Assembly: GCA_018266075.1 (NCBI GenBank)
Contig: JAFEBB010000020.1
Coordinates: 44,858 to 108,857, forward strand
Direction of reading: 5' to 3'
Origin: Deltaproteobacteria bacterium
GTDB taxonomy: Bacteria > Myxococcota > Myxococcia > Myxococcales > SZAS-1
Length of the DNA stretch: 64,000 bases
Notes under the pieces: generated by a model
What the model was told of the DNA's origin: nothing
Databases searched by the model: none
The model's input: the letters and a program-made list of their open reading frames with translations, nothing else
Part shown: piece by piece, positions 17,436 through 25,084 of the stretch
Position numbering within the stretch: position 1 is the stretch's first letter
How the letters are laid out: each line of letters opens with the position of its first letter
Translations under genes and position numbers: made by a program

Positions 17436-18349
17436 GCGACGCGCTCCGGCGCTCTCGCCGCGTCGGTCACCGACCTGGGCAGCTCGCCGTGGACGCTCTC
17501 GGGAGCGAGCTTCGGCAGGATTTGCGCGCTTCGCGCCGGAAGCAGCGACCAGTGCAAGGTCGGCTTCTCGTGGTGCGCGGCGTGGTGGCCGATGTTGAAG
17601 GTGAGCAGGTTGAACCGCGCCGACAGATGGCTGTGGCTCCCGCTCATGTGCGAGGTCATCGGCAGGTTCAGGTGGTGGTCGTAGGAGATGTGCCACACGC
17701 CCCAGGCCACGAGCAGGTTGGGCACCAGGATGAAGCCCGCGAACGCGATGGGATCGCGCCAGGCCAGCGCCCCGGCGACGAGGCACGCCACCGCGAACTG
17801 CGCCACCGCGCGCGGGCGCGGATCGGCCCGGCCCTCGGCGGCCTGCGCACACGCGATGCGCCACGCGTCGCGGAGCACGGTCAGGTTGCCGAAGACCACG
17901 TAGTGCCAGCGCGACACGTCGCGCCCCGTGCGGAGATCCCGGGTCCGCGCCGGATCCTTCTTGGGCGTGAGGTAGTGCCGGTGGTGGCCGTTGACGTGGT
18001 GCTGCTCCCAGAGCGCGGTCACATAGCCGGACATCAACGCCAGCTCGAGGTCGTAGAGAAAGTTGAGCGGGCGCGACCAGAACACGCCGAGGTGGCTCTG
18101 GTTGTGCTGCACGTACGCCACCGAGGAGCGGAAGAAGAGCACGGGCAGGAGCAGCAGGCCCTCGGCCCAGAGCGGCATGTGCACCACGAACGGCAGCAGC
18201 GAGAGGGCCACCGTCACCTGCATCCACCCGAGCGACCAGAGGTCGGCGCGGTACCGGAGCAGCCCGCGTCGACGTCGAATCGCCTGGGGTGCGGCGATGG
18301 GTTTGGCCAGAGGTTGGGCGTCGGGAGGCGAGACTCGAGCTGTGACCAT
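17432..18349 (-). CDS. Fatty acid desaturase family protein
   Basis: A 305-residue membrane di-iron enzyme. All three histidine boxes are present: HNQSH (82-86), HHVNGHHRH (117-125) and GHHAAHHEKPTLHW (about 255-268). Hydrophobic stretches separate them (WAEGLLLLPVLFFRS; AVACLVAGALAW; FAGFILVPNLLVAWGVW). The family inserts double bonds or hydroxyls into acyl chains or related lipids with O2. The C-terminal SLLPARSAQILPKLAPESVHGELP is a conserved-looking tail. The start is ATG in GTAATGGTC. Exact substrate and regiochemistry are unknown. The stop overlaps the Ser-rich lipoprotein stop. Confidence 0.86.
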   Translation of the reverse strand: MVTARVSPPDAQPLAKPIAAPQAIRRRRGLLRYRADLWSLGWMQVTVALSLLPFVVHMPLWAEGLLLLPVLFFRSSVAYVQHNQSHLGVFWSRPLNFLYDLELALMSGYVTALWEQHHVNGHHRHYLTPKKDPARTRDLRTGRDVSRWHYVVFGNLTVLRDAWRIACAQAAEGRADPRPRAVAQFAVACLVAGALAWRDPIAFAGFILVPNLLVAWGVWHISYDHHLNLPMTSHMSGSHSHLSARFNLLTFNIGHHAAHHEKPTLHWSLLPARSAQILPKLAPESVHGELPRSVTDAARAPERVA

Positions 18350-18407
18350 TACCCGACGATAGTCGGAGCCATGTCACAGCATCATCAGCAATCGCCGGGG
18401 TGCGAGC

Positions 18408-18578
18408 TCAGTCGGCCTTTTTCTGTGGATTGGCCGTTGGCGGGACGCTGTCACCGTGCTGGCGGGCGAGCAGCAGCTTGAGCTCTCTCCAGCGCGCTTC
18501 CTCGGCGGCTGTGAGCTGCGCCTGCTTCTGGCGCTCGTGCAGCTCTTGAAACTCGCGGACCCACGTGGTGGCTTCCAT
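18408..18578 (-). CDS. Small hypothetical protein
   Basis: A 56-residue, highly charged, probably helical protein (MEATTWVREFQELHERQKQ..., ending in ANPQKKAD). The EFxELHERQKQAxLTxEEExRWRELK pattern resembles the N-terminal helix of some myxobacterial regulatory proteins, but no domain follows. ATG at 18578 is preceded by GAGG. Third codon positions are G/C-rich. The frame is open upstream to 19595, but that part is antisense to the sigma factor. Function unknown. Confidence 0.5.
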   Translation of the reverse strand: MEATTWVREFQELHERQKQAQLTAAEEARWRELKLLLARQHGDSVPPTANPQKKAD

Positions 18579-18685
18579 CGTTTGCGCCTCGGCCCCCCGA
18601 GGTTGGACGGCCAGAACCCGTTTCAGGCCCACCTCCAAGACCGCCCGCTGCGCCGACCGGTCACGGGGTGGGGTTCCAAGACCCG

Positions 18686-18829
18686 CTAGGGCAAGGGAAC
18701 GTCCTCGACCTGCATCACCGTCGCGCCCAGCTGCGCGCGCAGGGCGAGGGCGCGGATGCGCCGCGGGTCGTGCGGCTTCTCCGCGAGGACGAAGAGGAGA
18801 TCCACCAGCTCTTCGATTAGCGGGTTCAT
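18686..18829 (-). CDS. Small hypothetical protein
   Basis: A candidate 47-residue protein (MNPLIEELVDLLFVLAEK..., ending in QVEDVPLP) with an amphipathic or hydrophobic N-terminal helix and a basic middle. The ATG at 18829 has GGGAGCG upstream. It could be a small regulatory or membrane-associated peptide, divergent from the ECF sigma gene (164 bp between starts). No family recognised and coding status uncertain. Confidence 0.4.
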   Translation of the reverse strand: MNPLIEELVDLLFVLAEKPHDPRRIRALALRAQLGATVMQVEDVPLP

Positions 18830-18992
18830 GGACGCTCCCGGGCTCATGACAGGACATACGCAGGCCCGCCCCAATCGGGAGAAAACTCTCATCAAGCGTG
18901 CGGAATCGTTGGACATCGGCGCGGGGTCGGGGCACGAGGCGAGGCGCGTTTCTCCCGTTTCGCGCCCTCGCGCGTATGTGCATCAGGAGCCC

Positions 18993-19583
18993 GTGCCGCT
19001 CGACCGCACCATCCTCCTTCGCTTCCGGGCCGGCGACGCCTCCGCGTTTGCGGAGGTGATGCGGGAGTTCGATTCGCTGGTGCGCTCGGTGGTTCGTCGG
19101 CACTGGCAGAGCGAGTTCGAGCGCGAGGAAGCCATGCAGGAAGTCTGGACCCACGCCTACCGCCAGCGCGAAGCGCTCGATCCGGCGCGGCTCGAGGCGT
19201 TCGCCGGCTGGCTGGCGGTGCTCGCCAAGCGCCGCTGTCTCGATATGAGCCGCTCTCCCGAACCCGCCCCGACCGACGCCCAGGCCGAGGCGCTCCTGGC
19301 CGAGCTCGCCGCCGAGGAAGATCCCCACGGCGATGTCGAGGCGCGCGAGCTCTCCGAGGCGGTGCGGCAGTTCGTGGCCGGGCTGCGGCCGGGCTGGCGC
19401 GAGTTCTTCGAGCTGCACTTCGTGCAGGGGCTGGACTACGAGGCGGTGGGCGCGCGCCTGGGCCTCGGCAAGCTGCGCTGCAAGTACATGAAGAAGGTGC
19501 TGGCCCTGCAGGCCCGGCACGACGCGAGGCTGCGGGCGGCGCTGGGCAGGCTGCGAGGAGGCGCGCATGGCGACCGCCACTGA
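18993..19583 (+). CDS. ECF RNA polymerase sigma factor
   Basis: A sigma-70 family ECF factor of 196 residues from the GTG at 18993. Region 2 is seen in ILLRFRAGDASAFAEVMREFDSLVRSVV and REEAMQEVWTHAYRQREAL. Region 4 is seen in LRPGWREFFELHFVQGLDYEAVGARLGLGKLRCKYMKKVL. The start is uncertain: the frame is open from 18756 and a second GTG is at 18978. GTG 18993 is chosen because AGGAG lies just upstream, though only 3 nt away. The 3' end overlaps the zinc-finger/FecR gene by 17 nt, the usual arrangement for a sigma factor and its regulator. Confidence 0.85.
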   Translation: MPLDRTILLRFRAGDASAFAEVMREFDSLVRSVVRRHWQSEFEREEAMQEVWTHAYRQREALDPARLEAFAGWLAVLAKRRCLDMSRSPEPAPTDAQAEALLAELAAEEDPHGDVEARELSEAVRQFVAGLRPGWREFFELHFVQGLDYEAVGARLGLGKLRCKYMKKVLALQARHDARLRAALGRLRGGAHGDRH

Positions 19584-20499
19584 GCGCGCCACCATCGATC
19601 GGCTGCTCGCGGTGGGGCTGCCGCCGCGCGCCGAGGTGAAGCTCCGTGCGCACCTGCGCGGGTGCGAGCCGTGTCGCGCCTTCTACGACGACGAGGTGCG
19701 GCTCCTCCGCGCGTTCGCGGGCGACGTGCGTCGGCCCACGCCGGCGGAGCTCTCCCGGCTCGTGCGTCGGACGCTGGCCGAGGTGGCGCCGGGTGCGCCG
19801 CGGCCGGAGTCCAAGCCCTCATGGGTGGACGCGTGGATCTTCGAGCCCTGGCGGCAGCTCACCATCGGTCTGGTTGCGGCCTCGGTGGCCGTGCTGCTCG
19901 TGGTCTTCGCCGGCGTGCAGCTCGAGAGCTCGGGTCGGGTGAGCGGCGCGCCGTCGCTGGCTGCGGCCGTCAGCACGACGCGCGAGGCCACCGTGGACGG
20001 CGCGGTGGCCATGGACGGGACGGGCGTCTTCGCGGGCACGGAGATCGCGGTGGGCAAGTCGGGCGCGGTGGAGCTGCAGCTGGTTCGCGGTGGGCGGGTG
20101 CGGCTCTTCCCCGAGACGCGGGTGGTGCTCGGACCGCGCGGCGAGACCGTGGAGCTGCGCAGCGGCCGCGTGTGGTGCGACATCGATCCCGGGGTCGGCG
20201 GCTTCTCCGTGCACACCGACAACGCCGTGGCCCGCGTGCTGGGCACGAGCTTCGTGGTGGAGCGCGAGGCCTCGGGCGCCACGGAGGTTCGCGTGCTCAG
20301 CGGCGCCGTCCAGGTGCAGGACAGCGGCCATCGCGGCGAGGTGGTCGTTCACGGCGGGCAGAAGAGCGAGGTGCGCGCCGAGGCCGCCCCCAGCCCCGCG
20401 AGCCACTACGACCCCAGCGACGATCTCTCTGCGTGGGATCGCCTCTGGCGCAGCATCGGCCGCTTTTTGCGCGGCATCGGACGGGTCTTCAGCAAGTAG
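19567..20499 (+). CDS. Zinc-finger anti-sigma-like FecR-domain protein
   Basis: A 310-residue single-pass membrane protein. The cytoplasmic N-terminus has a ZAS-type HX3CX2C motif (HLRGCEPC, about residues 27-34), as in anti-sigma factors that hold a partner sigma. A transmembrane helix follows (LTIGLVAASVAVLLVVFAGV, about 99-118). The periplasmic part contains a FecR domain: GTEIAVGKSGAVELQLVRGGRVRLFPETRVVL, then ELRSGRVWCDIDPGVGGFSVHTDNAVARVLGTSFVV. The gene overlaps the ECF sigma gene by 17 nt, so it is most likely that factor's regulator, releasing it on an envelope signal. The signal is unknown. Confidence 0.84.
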   Translation: MATATERATIDRLLAVGLPPRAEVKLRAHLRGCEPCRAFYDDEVRLLRAFAGDVRRPTPAELSRLVRRTLAEVAPGAPRPESKPSWVDAWIFEPWRQLTIGLVAASVAVLLVVFAGVQLESSGRVSGAPSLAAAVSTTREATVDGAVAMDGTGVFAGTEIAVGKSGAVELQLVRGGRVRLFPETRVVLGPRGETVELRSGRVWCDIDPGVGGFSVHTDNAVARVLGTSFVVEREASGATEVRVLSGAVQVQDSGHRGEVVVHGGQKSEVRAEAAPSPASHYDPSDDLSAWDRLWRSIGRFLRGIGRVFSK

Positions 20500-20543
20500 G
20501 AGGCAGGCGTCGGGCCGGAATCCAGGGGGACGAGAGGTGCAAG

Positions 20544-20804
20544 ATGGTCAGCGAGCAATCGGTCGCGGTCTCGGCGCTCTACCTGAACGGCGAAGCGCTC
20601 CCGCCGCCGGAGTTGGTGCAGCGCGGCGGCGGTGCCAATGAGCTTCGGCTGCTCACCTCGCGCCCGCCGCCCATTGACGAGCACAGCGTGGTGGAGCTCG
20701 CGGTGGTCGACGGTCGTCGAATCCGCTTGAAGGTGATGGCCATCGACACCGTGGTCGGCGCGGGCGTGCCGCGGTTCTCGGTGCTGGCGCGCGTGGTGGC
20801 CTGA
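20544..20804 (+). CDS. Hypothetical protein
   Basis: An 86-residue protein starting at ATG 20544 after GAGAGGTGCAAG. The sequence has alternating hydrophobic strands (VAVSALYLNGEALPPPEL; ELRLLTSRPPP; VVELAVVDGRRIRLKVMAI; RFSVLARVVA), suggesting a small all-beta domain. No family recognised. It follows the FecR gene by 44 bp and may be part of the same transcript. Confidence 0.55.
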   Translation: MVSEQSVAVSALYLNGEALPPPELVQRGGGANELRLLTSRPPPIDEHSVVELAVVDGRRIRLKVMAIDTVVGAGVPRFSVLARVVA

Positions 20805-20876
20805 GCGCGCGCCACGTGCTCGCTCGAAAGGTCGAGCCTCTCCGCCAGCGCGCGCGGTGACTAACTGCAGAGCGTC

Positions 20877-21128
20877 ATGATCTCCAAGCAGGACGTGATC
20901 CCCGGAATGCTCGTCTACAGCCGCGACAACACGCGCTTGGGAAGCGTGTCGGCGGTCTCTGACGGAGGCTTCGTGGTCGAGAAGGGCCGGCACTTCCCCG
21001 TGGACACGGCCGTCCGCTACGACGACGTCGGCGAAGTCCTCGGCGGGGTGCTGTACCTCATTCGCAACGCCGACTGGTTCGAGCCCGACCGGCCCATCCG
21101 CTTCGACGACGACGTCGCCATCCGCTAG
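20877..21128 (+). CDS. Small PRC-barrel/DUF2171-like protein
   Basis: An 83-residue protein beginning MISKQDVIPGMLVYSRDNTRLGSVSAVSDGGFVVEKGRHFPVD. The VIxGMxVYxxDxxxLGxVxxV pattern fits DUF2171/PRC-barrel-like small domains, common in stress-related proteins and in RNA-processing or photosynthesis proteins. A single domain, no signal peptide. The stop TAG overlaps the convergent hydrolase-fusion stop in a shared CTAG. Role unknown. Confidence 0.65.
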   Translation: MISKQDVIPGMLVYSRDNTRLGSVSAVSDGGFVVEKGRHFPVDTAVRYDDVGEVLGGVLYLIRNADWFEPDRPIRFDDDVAIR

Positions 21129-22822
21129 CCGCGCGTGCTCTGGATGAACTGCGGCACGGCGCCGCGCACGGCCTCCCAGTGCCGACGCGCAGCGCGCAGC
21201 GCGAGGAGATCCACATCCTTGAAGAGCAGCGCCTCGCGGCCTGGCGCAGCGCGCAGCCGCCGGTGCCCTCGCTCGGGCGAGGAGATCACCGAGTTCCCAA
21301 AGCGCGCCGCATTGCAGAACAGGCTGTACGCGTAGAGGGAACGTCGCGCTTCGAAGTGCGCCGCTTCGAAGTCGGCGGTCACGGGCGTGAACGCGGGGTT
21401 GAGCACGATGTCCACGGGCGGCTCGGCGTTCTTCAGTTCCACGCGCAGATCGAGGTCGAGGAAGTCGCGGCAGATGGCGATGGCCACGCGGCCAAAGCGC
21501 GTGTCGGCGATGACCACGCGCCGCTGTGCCTGAGGTTGGATGCCTTCGGTCACGCGCCGCCCATCGAGCGTGAAGCTCGCCGCGATGTGCTTCTCCTGCT
21601 CCCAGAGCACGCCCGCGGGCCCGATCACCCGGCACAGGTTGGCGTGCCGCGCGGGGACGTGGAACGCGCCCGGCACCACCACCGCGCCCGTCGCGCGCGC
21701 GAACGCAGCGAGCAACTCATAGAGCGCCGGCAAGCCCGAATCGACGGACAGCTCAGGCAGCAGCAAGAGCTCGACGTGCCGCGCCGCCGCGCGCTCGAGG
21801 GCCTCGGCCAGCTTGCGCGCGATGTCGGGGATCGCGTCGCTGCGCAGCGAGACCAGGCCGTCACCGGCCAGCGTGAATGACTCGAAGGGCACGTCGAGCT
21901 GCGCGAGCCCCACCCGAAAGCGCGGCTGTGCCTCGGCCGCTCCGAGCACGTCGCGGTGCACGACTTCGTAGCGCACAGGTCCCGGCTCCGTGCTCAGCGA
22001 CGGCGCCGGCTCACCGAGGAAGTCGGCGAGCTGGTGCAGCAGTTGGTCGGTGTCTCCGAACCACGCGAGGTGGATCTTGCCGGCGAGCTCCACGAAGCGC
22101 GCGCCCGCGATGCCCGCCGCCAGCTCCCTTCCGGCCCGCTCGGGGATGGCGCGGTCCTCGCGTCGGTGCAGCACCAGGGTGGGGCAGCGCACCTGGGAGA
22201 GCAGCGCCAGCACGTCGGTGGCGTACATCGCTTCCAGCAGCCGCCCGGCCATCTGCGACGTCGCGCTTTCGCGCTGAAATCGCGTGAACCACTCGGCGGC
22301 GCTCTGCGCGGCGCCCGAGTCGGCCGGGATGAACATCTCCGTGAGCAGCTTGGCGCCCAGGCCCCAGCTCGCGTGCACCATGCCCAAAACCGACTGGCGC
22401 ACCAGCTCGGGCCCGAGCCGCTCACCGCGCGCGAACGTGCCGTACAGCACCAGGTGCTTCACGCGCTCGGGGTGCCGCACCGCGTACGTGACCGCCACCG
22501 GCCCGGCGCACGAGACGGCGAAGAGCGACAGCGGCTGCTCGGGGAACTGTGCAATCACCGTCTCCAGATCGAGCACGTCCTCGTCGACCGAGAAGTCGAC
22601 CCGCCCGCGGGCCGAGAAGCCGCACCCCTGGCGATCGAACCAGACCACGGTGTTGTGCTGGGCGAGCGCGCCCACGAACCGCTGAAAGCCGAGGTTCTCC
22701 CAGAGCACGCCGAGGTGTGAGATCCACGCTGGCGGCAGCACCAGCAGCGGCCCCTCGCCGAGGCGGGAGTACGCCAGGCGCCTGCCGTGGGCGGTCTCAC
22801 AGAATTGAATCGACGGGACCAT
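21125..22822 (-). CDS. Two-domain alpha/beta-hydrolase and nitrilase fusion protein
   Basis: A 565-residue fusion. Residues 1-270 form an alpha/beta hydrolase: LVLPPAWISHLGVLWENLGF, oxyanion region, nucleophile Ser104 in AVSCAGPVAVTYAVRHPERV (Ala in place of the usual Gly on both sides of the elbow), Asp in LHRREDRAIP and His in GKIHLAWFGD. Residues about 300-530 form a carbon-nitrogen hydrolase domain with an intact triad: Glu357 in LLLPELS, Lys411 in EQEKHIAAS, Cys451 in AIAICRDFLD. Nitrilase-family enzymes cleave or form C-N bonds. Both halves look catalytic. Substrates unknown; no signal peptide, so cytoplasmic. The two-domain arrangement is rare to my knowledge. Confidence 0.85.
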   Translation of the reverse strand: MVPSIQFCETAHGRRLAYSRLGEGPLLVLPPAWISHLGVLWENLGFQRFVGALAQHNTVVWFDRQGCGFSARGRVDFSVDEDVLDLETVIAQFPEQPLSLFAVSCAGPVAVTYAVRHPERVKHLVLYGTFARGERLGPELVRQSVLGMVHASWGLGAKLLTEMFIPADSGAAQSAAEWFTRFQRESATSQMAGRLLEAMYATDVLALLSQVRCPTLVLHRREDRAIPERAGRELAAGIAGARFVELAGKIHLAWFGDTDQLLHQLADFLGEPAPSLSTEPGPVRYEVVHRDVLGAAEAQPRFRVGLAQLDVPFESFTLAGDGLVSLRSDAIPDIARKLAEALERAAARHVELLLLPELSVDSGLPALYELLAAFARATGAVVVPGAFHVPARHANLCRVIGPAGVLWEQEKHIAASFTLDGRRVTEGIQPQAQRRVVIADTRFGRVAIAICRDFLDLDLRVELKNAEPPVDIVLNPAFTPVTADFEAAHFEARRSLYAYSLFCNAARFGNSVISSPERGHRRLRAAPGREALLFKDVDLLALRAARRHWEAVRGAVPQFIQSTRG

Positions 22823-22940
22823 TCAATAGAAAAATCATAGTGCCGACCGGGCGAATCGCCTCGGTCACGCACCGTGAATGGGCCCGCCGGTCAGCCGATG
22901 GCCGACGGCAAGGGCAAGCGGTCGTTCGCCCTCGCGGTCG

Positions 22941-24182
22941 CTACTTCTTGCAGCCGACGCGCTTGAGCTCCACGCGTCGATTGCGCGCGCGGTTGGCGTC
23001 GCTGTTGTTGGGCACGAGCGGCCGGGTGTCGCCGTAGCCAGCACTGGTCAGCCGCGCCGGGGCGATGCCGTGCGCCACCAGCCAGTCCTTCACGGCCTTT
23101 GCGCGCTCGCCGGAGAGCTTCTGGTTGTAGTTCTTCTCGCCCACATTGTCGGTGTGCCCGCCGATCTCCGCCGAGTACGACGCGTCGGCCTGGAACATGG
23201 CCAGCACCTGCTTCAGCACCGGCTCCGAGTCGGGCCGCAAGTTTGATTTATTGAAGTCGAAGTTCACGCCGTAGATCTGAAGTGTGCAGGCCTTGGGCGG
23301 AGGGCCGCCGGCGACCACGTAGGTCAGGCTGTATGAAGTCGTCGAGTCGCTGTTTCCCGAGCCGTGCTCGTACAAGAACCACTGCTCTCCGTGGGGCGTC
23401 TTCCGGGTGAGCAGCGCCTTGAAGTCCTCGTCGGGCTTGGTGACGAGCTTGGCGCCGAGGCCCTTGAGCGCGTCGACGTAGTTCTGCCACACCGCATGGG
23501 CCACCGGATTCTTCTTGGGATCCGTGAGCGCGTAGGTCACGCGGTAGAAATGGCCGGCGAGCGTGAGGTCGCCGTCGGGCGTGGAGAGCGTCTCCTGGTC
23601 GAAGTCGGAGACCGAGCAACTGTCGATTTTAAAGTACCCGAACTGCTTCACCAGCCAAGGCGGGTCCTTGCAAGGATTGGTTTGATAGTTCCAATCGGTG
23701 GGCGCCTCGCGGACCACGACCTCCTGCTTGAGCGCGCCGAGGTCAACGGTGGTCAACGTGAACGAGCCGGTGGACTCATCGTTGCCGCTGCCGTGCGCGT
23801 ACTCGTACCAGTGCTCGCCCTGCGCGTCCTTGCGCGTGAGCGTGCAAGACCAGCCGCCCTGCGGATCCGACATCAGCGTGGCGCCGGACCTCTTGCCCTG
23901 GGCGGCGAAGTAGTTGCGGGCCTTTTCGTTGCTGGGGTTCTTCGACTCGTCGACGAGCGTGTAGGTGATCTTGTCGACGCGACCCTGAAGGTGCTTGGAG
24001 CCGTCGACGAGCTGCATGTCCACCTCGCCCCAGTCCTGGTGCTCGCAATCGGTGATCTCGAAGCCGGGCATGCGCTCCGGAGCCCAGGCGGGAGGCTTGC
24101 AGCCCTCCTTGTCGGCCGCCCAGGCCGAGGTTCCACCGAACAGCAGCGCGAATCCGATGCCGACCGCCAGACGCGATTTCAT
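22941..24182 (-). CDS. OmpA-family outer-membrane/peptidoglycan-binding protein
   Basis: A 413-residue exported protein with signal MKSRLAVGIGFALLFGGTSAWA. Two related N-terminal modules of about 135 residues occur: CKPPAWAPERMPGFEITDCE...YAHGSGNDESTGSFTLT and CKDPPWLVKQFGYFKIDSCS...YEHGSGNSDSTTSYSLT. The C-terminal OmpA domain (about 300-410) has NFDFNKSNLRPDSEPVL, IGGHTDNVGEKNYNQKLSGERAKAVKDWL and NRARNRRVEL, with the Asp and Arg that bind diaminopimelate. It likely tethers the outer membrane to peptidoglycan. It lies 12 bp downstream of the GNAT gene on the same strand. Confidence 0.88.
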   Translation of the reverse strand: MKSRLAVGIGFALLFGGTSAWAADKEGCKPPAWAPERMPGFEITDCEHQDWGEVDMQLVDGSKHLQGRVDKITYTLVDESKNPSNEKARNYFAAQGKRSGATLMSDPQGGWSCTLTRKDAQGEHWYEYAHGSGNDESTGSFTLTTVDLGALKQEVVVREAPTDWNYQTNPCKDPPWLVKQFGYFKIDSCSVSDFDQETLSTPDGDLTLAGHFYRVTYALTDPKKNPVAHAVWQNYVDALKGLGAKLVTKPDEDFKALLTRKTPHGEQWFLYEHGSGNSDSTTSYSLTYVVAGGPPPKACTLQIYGVNFDFNKSNLRPDSEPVLKQVLAMFQADASYSAEIGGHTDNVGEKNYNQKLSGERAKAVKDWLVAHGIAPARLTSAGYGDTRPLVPNNSDANRARNRRVELKRVGCKK

Positions 24183-24194
24183 TGTTGAGTGTCC

Positions 24195-24662
24195 TCAGAG
24201 AAGCAGGTGCAGGAACTGGTTGAACGCGCTGGGAACATAGTCGCCGAAGGGCCCAGCGTCGACGAATCCGCGCTTCCGGTACATGGCGAGTGCAGCATTG
24301 AACGCCGGCCCCACTCCGGTCTCGAGGCTGAGCGTCTTCAAACCGCGCGCGCGGGCCTCGATGATGATGTGCTCGAGGAGCGCGGCACCCACGCCTTCGC
24401 GCAAGTGTTTCGGATGGGTGCGCATCGACTTGAGCTCGCCGAGCTCCGCGTCGTGCTGCTTGAGCGCTCCGATTCCGCAGATCTCACCGCCGCGCCACGC
24501 GCTCCAGACGGTGACCCCCGGCGCCTGAAGCCCCGAGAGATCGAGCGCGAAGCTGTGCCCTGGAGGCGAGCTCGCGTGCATGCCCGCGAGGTGCAACGCC
24601 AGCAGCTCGCGCGTGGGCGCGCCCGAAAGGTCGTCGAGCCTGATCTCGAATACATCGATCAT
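24195..24662 (-). CDS. GNAT family N-acetyltransferase
   Basis: A 155-residue GNAT enzyme. It has the motif order of the PhnO/YsnE-like branch: ICGIGALKQHDAELGELKSMRTHPKHLREGVGAALLEHIIIEARARGLKTLSLETG, with the acetyl-CoA loop REGVGAAL, then FNAALAMYRKRGFVDAGPF. The start ATG follows a short spacer from the VOC gene (22 bp). It shares the strand and tight spacing with the VOC and OmpA genes. Acceptor unknown. Confidence 0.87.
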   Translation of the reverse strand: MIDVFEIRLDDLSGAPTRELLALHLAGMHASSPPGHSFALDLSGLQAPGVTVWSAWRGGEICGIGALKQHDAELGELKSMRTHPKHLREGVGAALLEHIIIEARARGLKTLSLETGVGPAFNAALAMYRKRGFVDAGPFGDYVPSAFNQFLHLLL

Positions 24663-24684
24663 CGAGACACGGTGAGTAATGAAG

Positions 24685-25059
24685 TCATCCGGTGCGCCGA
24701 TCGGTGATGTGCCAGAGGACGCCCGTCGGGTCGCTCAAGTACAGCACGCGCACGCCCCACGGCTGCATCGCCGGCGCCTTGGCCATGATGCCGGGGTACT
24801 TTGCAGGAATGCCGGCCTTCTGGATATGTGCCCACCATGCATCGGCATCGTCGACGAGCAGGCTCATCATGAAGTTGCCCGCGTGCTCCTTCAGGTAGAA
24901 CGGCTGCAGGAAGAAGCGAGAGCCGCCCACTTGAAACTCGGAGATCTGATCATTTCCAAAGTTGAGGGTGAATCCGAGATCCAAATAGAACTGCTTGGCG
25001 AGTGTGTAGTCCTTCGCGGGCACGAAGGCCTTGAGGTCGAGGACGGGGCTTGGTGCCAT
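24685..25059 (-). CDS. VOC-family (glyoxalase/bleomycin-resistance-like) protein
   Basis: A 124-residue single VOC module (LDLKAFVPAKDYTLAKQFYLDLGFTLNFGNDQISEFQVGGSRFFLQPF, then WGVRVLYLSDPTGVLWHITD). This is half the size of a classical two-module enzyme, so it would act as a dimer. VOC proteins bind metals, sequester drugs or rearrange small substrates. ATG at 25059 lies 25 bp after the hydroxylase stop. Exact function not assigned. Confidence 0.83.
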   Translation of the reverse strand: MAPSPVLDLKAFVPAKDYTLAKQFYLDLGFTLNFGNDQISEFQVGGSRFFLQPFYLKEHAGNFMMSLLVDDADAWWAHIQKAGIPAKYPGIMAKAPAMQPWGVRVLYLSDPTGVLWHITDRRTG

Positions 25060-25084
25060 GGGTTCGCTCCGGCGTTGGCGCGCG

